From Singulisphaera sp. GP187 (GTDB lineage: Bacteria > Pseudomonadota > Gammaproteobacteria > Burkholderiales > Burkholderiaceae_C): DNA of 5,322 nt. Under the pieces are notes generated by a model, which was not told the origin of the DNA, made no database searches, and saw only the letters and a list, made by a program, of their open reading frames with translations. This document shows positions 1-5,322 of the stretch, piece after piece (positions within the stretch are counted from its first letter, which is position 1; every line of letters begins with the position of its first letter). The stretch lies in contig CALPYQ020000150.1 in NCBI GenBank assembly GCA_943327965.2, positions 1-5,322 on the forward strand, in the 5' to 3' direction. Position numbers and translations under genes: made by a program.

Positions 1-1263
1 CAGTGGCTCAAAGAAGGCAGGGTCGAGCCCATTGCGGTGGTCAGGATGGCCGATTGGATGGAACCCTTGATGCGCCGCGAAAGCTATTTGGCCATGATGT
101 TAGAGCGGCCTGCAGTCCACGAGCGCTTGCTCCGATTGTTGGGTGCCGCCAAGTGGCCCGCCCGTTATTTGGTTCAGCACCCAGGTGTCATTGATGAGTT
201 GGCCCATGGCGATGTGTTGCAGCAGCGCTTTGTGGCGGTCGACTTTGAGGCCGACTTAGAGGCGCGGCGTGAGGCACTCAAGCGAAGCGGCGAAGACGAT
301 GAAGAAGCTTTGTTGAACTTGCTACGCCGAGCCCACCATGCCGAAGTTTTTCGGACCTTGGCCCGCGATGTCGAGGGCAACTTAACGGTTGAGCAAGTGG
401 CCGATGACTTAAGCGCCATGGCGGACGTCATTCTTAAAGTAACCGCCAAGTGGTGTTGGTCTTGCCTCAAAATTAGGCACCGCGAAGTCCCTCAATTTGC
501 CATCATTGCCTACGGCAAATTGGGTGGCAAAGAGTTGGGCTATGGCAGTGATTTGGACATTGTGTTTGTCTTTGAAGACCCCGATGAACGTGCGCAAGAG
601 GTGTATGCGGGCTTTGTCCGCAAGCTGATTAACTGGTTCACCGTCAAAACAGCCGAAGGCGACTTGTTTGAAATTGACACCGCCCTCAGGCCCAATGGCA
701 GCTCAGGTTTGTTGGTGACCACTTTCAACGCATACGCTGATTATCAACAACAGCGCGGCAGCAACACAGCATGGACGTGGGAGCATCAGGCCATGACGCG
801 GGCCCGTTTTGTGATGGGTGATGCGCACATGCGTCAGCGTTTTGATGAGGTCCGGCGGGCGGTCATCAGCGCACCCCGCGATGCCGACTTGTTGAAAAAT
901 GAAATTGTGGGGATGCGGCAAAAGGTGCTGGCAGCCCACCCTGTCAAAGCCGAATTGTTTGATGTCAAGCACAGCCCTGGCGGCATGGTCGACGCTGAAT
1001 TTGCCGTTCAATTTATTGTCTTGATGTACGCCAGTGCCCACCCAGCCTTGATAGACAACGTGGGCAATATCGCCCTGTTGCAAAGGGCTGAAGAGGTGGG
1101 TTTGTTGCCAAAGGGTGTGGGCCTGTCGGCTGCTTCGGCTTACCGCGAGTTGCGCCGGGTGCAACACAAAGCCAGGTTGAATGAGGAACCAACCCAAGTC
1201 AAACAGCCTGCTCTGGACCCTGAGAAGCAAGCCATTTTGGCCCTTTGGAAGGCGGTGTTTTAG
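1..1263 (+). CDS. glnE: Bifunctional glutamine synthetase adenylyltransferase/deadenylase GlnE, C-terminal part (5' truncated by window edge)
   Basis: GlnE attaches AMP to, and removes it from, glutamine synthetase in the cytoplasm, tuning ammonia assimilation to PII and glutamine signals. The reading frame is open from base 1 and ends at TAG 1261-1263, giving 420 visible residues. The family is usually about 900-950 residues, so the N-terminal deadenylylation half lies outside the window. Visible residues 1 to about 150 are the helical linker region. The nucleotidyltransferase core then shows GKLGGKELGYGSDLDIVF, with the metal-binding pair Asp184 and Asp186, and DTALRPNGSSG with the third Asp226. 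Downstream, AWTWEHQAMTRAR and FDVKHSPGGMVDAEF are typical of the C-terminal adenylylating half. The C-terminus looks complete, with no frameshift. The Met codon at base 37 is internal and not a start. Upstream context is unknown; the next gene starts 84 bp downstream and looks functionally unrelated. Confidence 0.97.
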   Translation, partial: QWLKEGRVEPIAVVRMADWMEPLMRRESYLAMMLERPAVHERLLRLLGAAKWPARYLVQHPGVIDELAHGDVLQQRFVAVDFEADLEARREALKRSGEDDEEALLNLLRRAHHAEVFRTLARDVEGNLTVEQVADDLSAMADVILKVTAKWCWSCLKIRHREVPQFAIIAYGKLGGKELGYGSDLDIVFVFEDPDERAQEVYAGFVRKLINWFTVKTAEGDLFEIDTALRPNGSSGLLVTTFNAYADYQQQRGSNTAWTWEHQAMTRARFVMGDAHMRQRFDEVRRAVISAPRDADLLKNEIVGMRQKVLAAHPVKAELFDVKHSPGGMVDAEFAVQFIVLMYASAHPALIDNVGNIALLQRAEEVGLLPKGVGLSAASAYRELRRVQHKARLNEEPTQVKQPALDPEKQAILALWKAVF

Positions 1264-1273
1264 TCCAAGGGCC
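1239..1273. repeat. Imperfect inverted repeat across the glnE stop codon (possible mRNA hairpin)
   Basis: The left arm GGCCCTTTGGA (1239-1249) pairs with the right arm TCCAAGGGCC (1264-1273), leaving one unpaired T on the left and a 14-nt loop that contains the glnE stop codon. In RNA this would be a GC-rich hairpin. It is followed by GTAAAAAA rather than a U-run, so it is not a canonical intrinsic terminator on the + strand. No gene reads toward it from the right on the - strand. It could stabilise or pause the 3' end of the glnE transcript, or be chance. Confidence 0.4.
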
Positions 1274-1288
1274 GTAAAAAATCAGCGC

Positions 1289-1317
1289 GTGACAAGCTGT
1301 AAAAATAGAAGTAAACT
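1289..1317 (+). promoter_or_regulatory. Candidate sigma-70 promoter for the glutathione peroxidase-led operon
   Basis: A -35-like hexamer GTGACA (1289-1294, 5 of 6 match to TTGACA) lies exactly 17 bp from a -10-like hexamer TAAACT (1312-1317, 4 of 6 match to TATAAT). The spacer is A-rich. Transcription would start near 1324, leaving a leader of about 24 nt before the ATG at 1348. This 84-bp gap is the only non-coding stretch of any length in the window, so it is the natural site for an operon promoter. The call rests on pattern matching alone, and no operator could be identified. Confidence 0.4.
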
Positions 1318-1347
1318 GTCCAGTCACAAAATAGAACGGGCGGTTCA

Positions 1348-1953
1348 ATGACTATTTTCAAAGGTATTTTTTTGGGCTTTATCGGATGGGGCATGCTCTT
1401 GAATGCGGCAGCGCAAACCGCACCCGCCGCATCTAGCGCTTCCTCAACTGCGACTTCACAAGGGTCCTGTCCCGCCCTTTTGAACCATACCTTTCCAAGG
1501 CTGCAAGATGAGAAACCGCAGTCTTTGTGCCAATACAGCGGTAAAGTGATTTTGGTGGTGAACACCGCCAGTTATTGTGGATTCACGTCCCAGTACAAAG
1601 GGCTGGAAAGTGTTTACAGCAAATACAAAGACCGCGGCCTTGTGGTTTTAGGCTTTCCTTCCAACGACTTTGCACAAGAAAAAAGCAACAACCAAGACAT
1701 TGCAGAATTCTGTGAAAACACGTTTGGTGTGAAGTTTCCAATGTTCACCAAAACATCGGTCACCGGTGATGCCGCCGTGCCCTTTTTTAAGCAATTGGCC
1801 CAAGACCCCGGTCAAAGACCCAAGTGGAACTTTTTCAAATACCTCATTGGTCGGGATGGCAAGCTCATTGACAGCTACAGCAGCATGACCAGCCCTGAAA
1901 GCAAAAGCTTGGTTCAAGCCATCGAGAAAAGTTTGGCGATGAAGGCGCCTTGA
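1348..1953 (+). CDS. Exported glutathione peroxidase-family protein (thiol peroxidase, phospholipid-hydroperoxide type)
   Basis: This 201-residue peroxidase probably reduces hydroperoxides, possibly lipid hydroperoxides, at the expense of a thiol donor. Residues 1-22 form a signal peptide: one Lys, a hydrophobic run GIFLGFIGWGMLL, then an Ala-Ala-Ala cleavage site before Gln23. An Ala/Ser-rich linker follows to about residue 40. The catalytic motif NTASYCGFTSQYKGLE places the peroxidatic residue at Cys77 (Cys, not selenocysteine). Gln110, Trp160 and Asn161 complete the usual GPx tetrad. Cys122 in EFCENTFGVKFPMF sits where thioredoxin-dependent GPx proteins have their resolving Cys, 45 residues after Cys77. 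Cys41 and Cys61 are additional cysteines. There is no obvious insertion resembling the tetramer-forming loop of classical GPx1. The start has only a weak GGGCGG-like ribosome site, but the signal peptide supports it. It is the first gene of the apparent operon, 7 bp before the flavoprotein. The physiological reductant is unknown. Confidence 0.95.
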   Translation: MTIFKGIFLGFIGWGMLLNAAAQTAPAASSASSTATSQGSCPALLNHTFPRLQDEKPQSLCQYSGKVILVVNTASYCGFTSQYKGLESVYSKYKDRGLVVLGFPSNDFAQEKSNNQDIAEFCENTFGVKFPMFTKTSVTGDAAVPFFKQLAQDPGQRPKWNFFKYLIGRDGKLIDSYSSMTSPESKSLVQAIEKSLAMKAP

Positions 1954-1960
1954 ACGCAAC

Positions 1961-3256
1961 ATGACGAATAAAAAAATTGCGGTGGTGGGCTCGGGCATTT
2001 CGGGCTTGGCAGTGGCGCACAGCTTGAAGGGCCAGGCCGAAATCACCTTGTATGAAGCGGGCGCCTATTTTGGTGGCCATTCCAATACCGTTGACATCAC
2101 GCTGCCCACATCACAGGGCATGGTGACGCATGGCGTTGACACCGGGTTTTTGGTTTTCAACGAAAGAACCTATCCCAACCTGATCAAATTGTTTGCTGAC
2201 TTGGGCGTAGAAACAGCGCTGTCAGACATGTCCTTTTCAGTGCAAGCGCCAAAGGTTTGGGGCGACGAAGCTTTGGAATGGAGCGGCAGCAACTTAGACA
2301 CCGTTTTTGCACAAAGAGGCAATCTGCTGAGGCCAAAATTTTTGAAAATGCTGGCCGATGTTTTGCGCTTTAACAAAATATGCACTCGAATTGCCGAGCA
2401 GCAAAAAGAAAGCGAGATGCGTCAGCCACTGTCTGAGTTTTTGACGCAGCACCACTTAAGTGAAGCCTTCAAGAATTGGTATTTCTTGCCCATGATGGGC
2501 TGCATTTGGAGCTGCCCGACAGATCAAATGCTGAAGTTTCCAGTGGCAACCATGATTCGCTTTTGTCACAACCATGGCCTGATTCAAGTCAGCAACCGCC
2601 CTCGTTGGTTCACGGTGAAAGGCGGGTCAAAAAACTATGTCCAAAAAATAGTCAAAGACGTTTCAGACAAGCGTTTGAATACACCCGTGTCCTTGATTGA
2701 ACGCGATGAATCGGGCGTGCGCATTGTGACGAAAGATCATGCTGAGCGTTTTGACGAAGTTGTCATTTGCACGCACTCCGATCAGGCCTTGCGCATGTTG
2801 AGAGTGCCCACCCAAAAAGAACAAACTTATTTGTCCGCCATTCGTTATCAAGACAATGTGGCGGTATTGCACACCGACGAAAGCGTATTGCCCTCAAGGC
2901 GCAAAGCGTGGGCCGCATGGAACTATGAGCGCTCCCTTGACGAGGGACAGGAAAGTGCGCGCGTTTGCTTGCACTACTTGTTGAACAAACTGCAACCATT
3001 GCCCTACGAACAAGCGGTCGTGGTTTCTTTGAACCCCAACAAACCGATCAACCCTTCCAAAGTCATTGCGTCCATTGATTACGCCCATCCGGTTTTTGAT
3101 TTGGCCGCCATCGATGCACAGCAGCACCTTCACGAAATTCAAGGCCAAAACCACACCTGGTTTGCAGGTGCTTGGATGGGCTATGGCTTTCACGAAGATG
3201 GCCTGAAAGCGGGCCTTGGCGTTGCCCGGCAGCTGTTGCAGGCGTTAAATCGGTGA
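1961..3256 (+). CDS. COG2907-type NAD(P)/FAD-dependent oxidoreductase (amine oxidase-like flavoprotein), probably acting on lipid acyl chains
   Basis: A 431-residue cytoplasmic flavoprotein with no signal peptide. The N-terminal Rossmann fold is clear: GSGISG at residues 10-15, the ribose-binding Glu32 in LYEAG, then GGHSNT at 38-43. The substrate domain carries the family-typical WYFLPMMGCIWSCP (173-186) and KGGS (220-223); VVICTHSDQALRML (from 267) is the second dinucleotide-fold strand. The C-terminal FAD-binding end is WFAGAWMGYGFHEDGLKAG (400-418). The length is normal for the family and the gene looks intact. Homologues sit beside DUF1365 and CFAS-like genes in many bacteria. In Rhodobacter sphaeroides such genes belong to the furan-fatty-acid pathway (UfaD desaturase, UfaO oxygen-inserting protein); which of those corresponds to this gene I cannot say from memory. 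Desaturation or oxidation of a methylated acyl chain is therefore an inference. The start is 7 bp after the peroxidase stop, with no good Shine-Dalgarno at proper distance, which suggests translational coupling. Confidence 0.94.
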   Translation: MTNKKIAVVGSGISGLAVAHSLKGQAEITLYEAGAYFGGHSNTVDITLPTSQGMVTHGVDTGFLVFNERTYPNLIKLFADLGVETALSDMSFSVQAPKVWGDEALEWSGSNLDTVFAQRGNLLRPKFLKMLADVLRFNKICTRIAEQQKESEMRQPLSEFLTQHHLSEAFKNWYFLPMMGCIWSCPTDQMLKFPVATMIRFCHNHGLIQVSNRPRWFTVKGGSKNYVQKIVKDVSDKRLNTPVSLIERDESGVRIVTKDHAERFDEVVICTHSDQALRMLRVPTQKEQTYLSAIRYQDNVAVLHTDESVLPSRRKAWAAWNYERSLDEGQESARVCLHYLLNKLQPLPYEQAVVVSLNPNKPINPSKVIASIDYAHPVFDLAAIDAQQHLHEIQGQNHTWFAGAWMGYGFHEDGLKAGLGVARQLLQALNR

Positions 3257-4086
3257 AACAGCCAGAAGCACTCATTGGCTTTGGCCAAGTTAGGCATGTG
3301 CGCCGCCGCCCGGCCGAGCATGCCTTTCACTATGGTGCCTATTTTTTAATGTTGCCAATGCGCAGCATTCAAAAGCAAAGCGTCAGCAAAGAGCCCGCCG
3401 CAATTGACTTGCCCATCAACCGAGCCGGTTGGCTGTCGTTCCATGATGTAGACCATGGTGATGGCCGCTTGCCTGAAAACGGTGGTGCATTGGCTTGGCT
3501 AACTGAAATACTGGACAAAGAAGGCATTCAAGATGCAAGCGGAGAGGTTTGGTTGCAAACCTTTCCGCGTGTCTTCGGTTACACCTTCAAGCCCGTCAGT
3601 TTTTGGTATTGCCACCGCGCCGACAACAGTTTGGCGGCCATCGTGGCCGAGGTTCACAACACCTTTGGTGAGCGGCACAGTTATTTGTTGGACGCTCCTC
3701 AATGGGGCCAAACCGAAGTGGCCAGCAAGGTCTTTCACGTTTCACCTTTTTGCGATGTCAAGGGCCACTACCAATTTAGATTCATGCGCACCCTCTTGAA
3801 TGGTCAAGAAAGATTGGTGGCCCGCGTCGATCATTTTGACGAAAACGGACCACTCATCGAAACCAGCATGAGCGGCACACTGGTGCCTGCCAATGCAAAA
3901 GCCCTGAAGCGTGCTTTGTGGTCCTTTCCGTTTTTTACGTTTGCCGTGATGGCACGAATTCATTGGCATGCTTTGCAACTTTGGTTCAAGCGTGTGCCAT
4001 TTTTTACAAAACCAGTGCCCCCGACAAACCTTGTCACGCGGGGCCATGCACCTTCCATTGCTTCATCAAAATCCAGCGGAACATGA
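3253..4086 (+). CDS. DUF1365 (COG3496) family protein, lipid-modification cluster partner
   Basis: A 277-residue protein of unknown biochemical activity. I chose GTG 3253 as the start because it overlaps the previous stop in a GTGA arrangement, has AGGCG at 3240-3244 at good spacing, and puts the conserved N-terminal segment (GFGQVRHVRRRPAEHAFHY) close to the start as expected for DUF1365. An upstream in-frame ATG at 3172 would add 27 residues that only duplicate coding space of the flavoprotein. Family hallmarks are FGYTFKPVSFWYCHR (108-122), EVHNTFGERHSYLL with His135, and KVFHVSPF (159-166) with His162. Residues 217-251 are rich in Trp, Phe, Leu and basic residues, suggesting membrane-surface attachment rather than a clean transmembrane helix. 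The gene lies between the flavoprotein and the methyltransferase, the same order as Mycobacterium tuberculosis Rv0449c-Rv0448c-ufaA1. It presumably acts with them on phospholipid acyl chains; its exact role is not known to me. Confidence 0.94.
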   Translation: MKQPEALIGFGQVRHVRRRPAEHAFHYGAYFLMLPMRSIQKQSVSKEPAAIDLPINRAGWLSFHDVDHGDGRLPENGGALAWLTEILDKEGIQDASGEVWLQTFPRVFGYTFKPVSFWYCHRADNSLAAIVAEVHNTFGERHSYLLDAPQWGQTEVASKVFHVSPFCDVKGHYQFRFMRTLLNGQERLVARVDHFDENGPLIETSMSGTLVPANAKALKRALWSFPFFTFAVMARIHWHALQLWFKRVPFFTKPVPPTNLVTRGHAPSIASSKSSGT

Positions 4087-5306
4087 ACACTAGCTCTTCA
4101 ACACATTCAGATTTGGCCCTTCAATCGGCCCCAGCATCGGCCCGCAGAGTTTTGCGACTGCTAGAAAAAATTGAACACGGCACGTTGACCATTCAGTTTC
4201 CAGACAGAAGCACCAAGGTCTATGGCAACACATCGTTGCCGCACGCCGCCATCAGCTTGAAAAACTGGGAAGTTTTTTCTGCCAGCATGAAGTCGGGCGA
4301 CATTGGTTTTGCCGAAACCTACATGGCCGGCGACTGGAGCACGCCTTCTTTGAGTGACTTGCTTCGCGTCATGATTCAAAACCGACGCGCTGTTGAAGAC
4401 CTCATTTATGGCTCATGGTGGGGCCGCATGGCGTACCGCATTCGCCACTTGCTCAATCGCAACAACAAAACCAACAGCCGCAAAAATATTCATGCGCACT
4501 ATGACTTGGGCAATGCGTTTTATGAGCTGTGGTTGGACGGCACGATGAACTATTCGTCGGCCTTGTTTGAAGGTGACTTCAATCAGGAAATGGCGGCGGC
4601 ACAAAGAGCGAAAGTCAGACGCGCATTGCGCATGACCGATGTGGAGTTGGGTAGTCGAGTTTTAGAAATTGGCTGCGGCTGGGGCGCATTGGCCGAAATG
4701 GCCACCGTTGATTTTGGTGCCAAGGTGACGGGTGTTACTTTGTCGACGGAGCAGTTGGCATTTGCCAATGCGCGCATGAAGTGGAATGGCAAAGCAGAAA
4801 ACGCCGATTTGCGTTTGCAGGACTACCGTGACATCCAAGATGGCCCTTACGACGCGATCTGCTCCATTGAAATGATCGAGGCTGTTGGCCAATCTTATTG
4901 GCCAACGTATTTTCAAAAAATCAGTCAGTTGCTTAAGCCAGGCGGCAAGGCCTGCATCCAAAGCATTGTGATTGATGACAGCTTGTTTGACAGGTACGTC
5001 AAATCAACCGACTTCATCCAGCAGTACATCTTCCCTGGTGGTTGTTTGCCAAGTCCTAAAGAGTTTAGGCGTCAAGCGCGATTGGCAGGCTTGGAGGTCA
5101 TTGACGAACTGAAGTTTGGCCCAGACTATGCTGAAACACTAAGGCGCTGGCGCCATGATTTCATGTCGCAAGAGGCGCAAGTCTTGAAGTTGGGTTTTGA
5201 TCAAAAATTCCTGCGCTTGTGGGAGTTTTATTTGGCGTATTGCGAAGCTGCTTTTGACGAGTCCAACACGGACGTCATTCAGTTCACATTGCAAAAGCGA
5301 GCTTAA
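4083..5306 (+). CDS. Cyclopropane-fatty-acid-synthase-like SAM-dependent methyltransferase (UfaM/UfaA1-like), likely fatty-acyl methylating
   Basis: A 407-residue cytoplasmic, membrane-associating methyltransferase of the COG2230 family, expected to transfer a methyl from SAM to the double bond of an unsaturated phospholipid acyl chain. ATG 4083 overlaps the DUF1365 stop (ATGA). An in-frame ATG at 3918 would run through that gene and is rejected. Residues about 25-130 form the N-terminal CFAS domain. The catalytic part begins with HYDLGNAFYELWLDGTMNYSS, with SAM motif I VLEIGCGWG at 193-201. Against E. coli Cfa, the active-site Glu239 is kept as Glu266 in MIEAVG, Ile268 as Ile295, and Tyr317 as Tyr349 in FGPDY. 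Cys139 is replaced by Ser159 and His266 by Gln293. The MIEAVG...YWPTYF and IQSI signature resembles tuberculostearate-type (UfaA1) enzymes more than classical Cfa. A methylated or methylene-branched product is inferred; a true cyclopropane product is less likely but not excluded. Confidence 0.94.
   Translation: MNTSSSTHSDLALQSAPASARRVLRLLEKIEHGTLTIQFPDRSTKVYGNTSLPHAAISLKNWEVFSASMKSGDIGFAETYMAGDWSTPSLSDLLRVMIQNRRAVEDLIYGSWWGRMAYRIRHLLNRNNKTNSRKNIHAHYDLGNAFYELWLDGTMNYSSALFEGDFNQEMAAAQRAKVRRALRMTDVELGSRVLEIGCGWGALAEMATVDFGAKVTGVTLSTEQLAFANARMKWNGKAENADLRLQDYRDIQDGPYDAICSIEMIEAVGQSYWPTYFQKISQLLKPGGKACIQSIVIDDSLFDRYVKSTDFIQQYIFPGGCLPSPKEFRRQARLAGLEVIDELKFGPDYAETLRRWRHDFMSQEAQVLKLGFDQKFLRLWEFYLAYCEAAFDESNTDVIQFTLQKRA
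4884..4906. repeat. Perfect 10-bp inverted repeat with 3-nt loop inside the methyltransferase gene
   Basis: GTTGGCCAAT (4884-4893) and ATTGGCCAAC (4897-4906) are exact reverse complements separated by CTT, so the mRNA could form a strong hairpin. Each arm also contains the palindrome TTGGCCAA (4885-4892 and 4898-4905), so the element is a direct repeat as well. It encodes VGQSYWPT just after the catalytic Glu266, and part of the base pattern is forced by this conserved peptide. It is followed by GTATTTTC, too weak a T-run for a confident terminator. Function is unknown. Confidence 0.6.
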
Positions 5307-5322
5307 CGTGGCCCCTACACAG

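Noticed and set aside
3..194. Small open frame in frame 3 at the left edge
   Set aside because: Overlaps the GlnE frame, which continues intact to base 1 with family-like sequence.
703..1230. 175-residue open frame on the - strand inside glnE
   Set aside because: Antisense shadow of a strongly conserved glnE region, with no recognisable domain or ribosome site.
1289..1327. GTGAC/GTCAC inverted pair (1289-1293 and 1323-1327) as a possible operator
   Set aside because: Only 5 bp per arm with a 29-bp gap, expected by chance, and one arm is the -35 hexamer itself.
3172..3252. Upstream ATG extension of the DUF1365 gene
   Set aside because: It would overlap 85 bases of the flavoprotein in another frame. 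Its residues show no family similarity, while the conserved FAD-binding C-terminus of the flavoprotein is encoded there.
3918..4082. Upstream ATG extension of the methyltransferase gene
   Set aside because: It runs through the DUF1365 C-terminal region in another frame and adds a Cys-rich segment unlike the CFAS family. ATG 4083 with the ATGA overlap is the better start.
5143..5154. GGCGC-TG-GCGCC short inverted repeat
   Set aside because: A 2-nt loop is too tight for an RNA hairpin of this form, and the sequence is ordinary coding in a GC-rich stretch.
1..5322. tRNA or rRNA genes, CRISPR arrays, insertion sequences, prophage or integration signs
   Set aside because: No repeat-spacer pattern, transposase, terminal repeats or RNA gene was visible, and nearly every base is explained by five intact or edge-cut genes of similar composition.

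Overview
The window looks like a chromosomal segment of a betaproteobacterium, probably order Burkholderiales and perhaps a Comamonadaceae member. This rests on the protein style of the GlnE C-terminus and of the exported glutathione peroxidase, the intermediate base composition with heavy use of TTG for leucine, and the dense same-strand gene packing. Genus-level assignment is a guess. All supported genes are on the + strand.

Layout: (1) positions 1-1263 hold the C-terminal 420 residues of GlnE, the glutamine synthetase adenylyltransferase; its N-terminal half lies outside the window. (2) An 84-bp gap follows. It contains part of an imperfect inverted repeat that straddles the glnE stop, then a plausible sigma-70 promoter. 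(3) Four tightly packed genes run to the right edge: an exported glutathione peroxidase, a COG2907-type FAD-dependent oxidoreductase 7 bp later, a DUF1365 protein whose GTG start overlaps the previous stop (GTGA), and a cyclopropane-fatty-acid-synthase-like SAM methyltransferase whose ATG overlaps the previous stop (ATGA). A further gene may start with GTG at 5308, but only 15 bases of it are visible.

The four genes look like one transcription unit for modifying and protecting membrane lipids. The trio of flavoprotein, DUF1365 protein and CFAS-like methyltransferase recurs in distant bacteria: Mycobacterium tuberculosis has the same order in Rv0449c-Rv0448c-ufaA1, and related genes take part in furan-fatty-acid synthesis on phospholipid acyl chains in Rhodobacter sphaeroides. 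The methyltransferase lacks the Cys and His of the bicarbonate site of true cyclopropane synthases (Ser159 and Gln293 here). A methylated, branched or furan acyl product therefore seems more likely than a plain cyclopropane. A leading gene for an exported peroxidase of the phospholipid-hydroperoxide type fits a membrane oxidative-defence role. The product and the physiological trigger cannot be read from the sequence.
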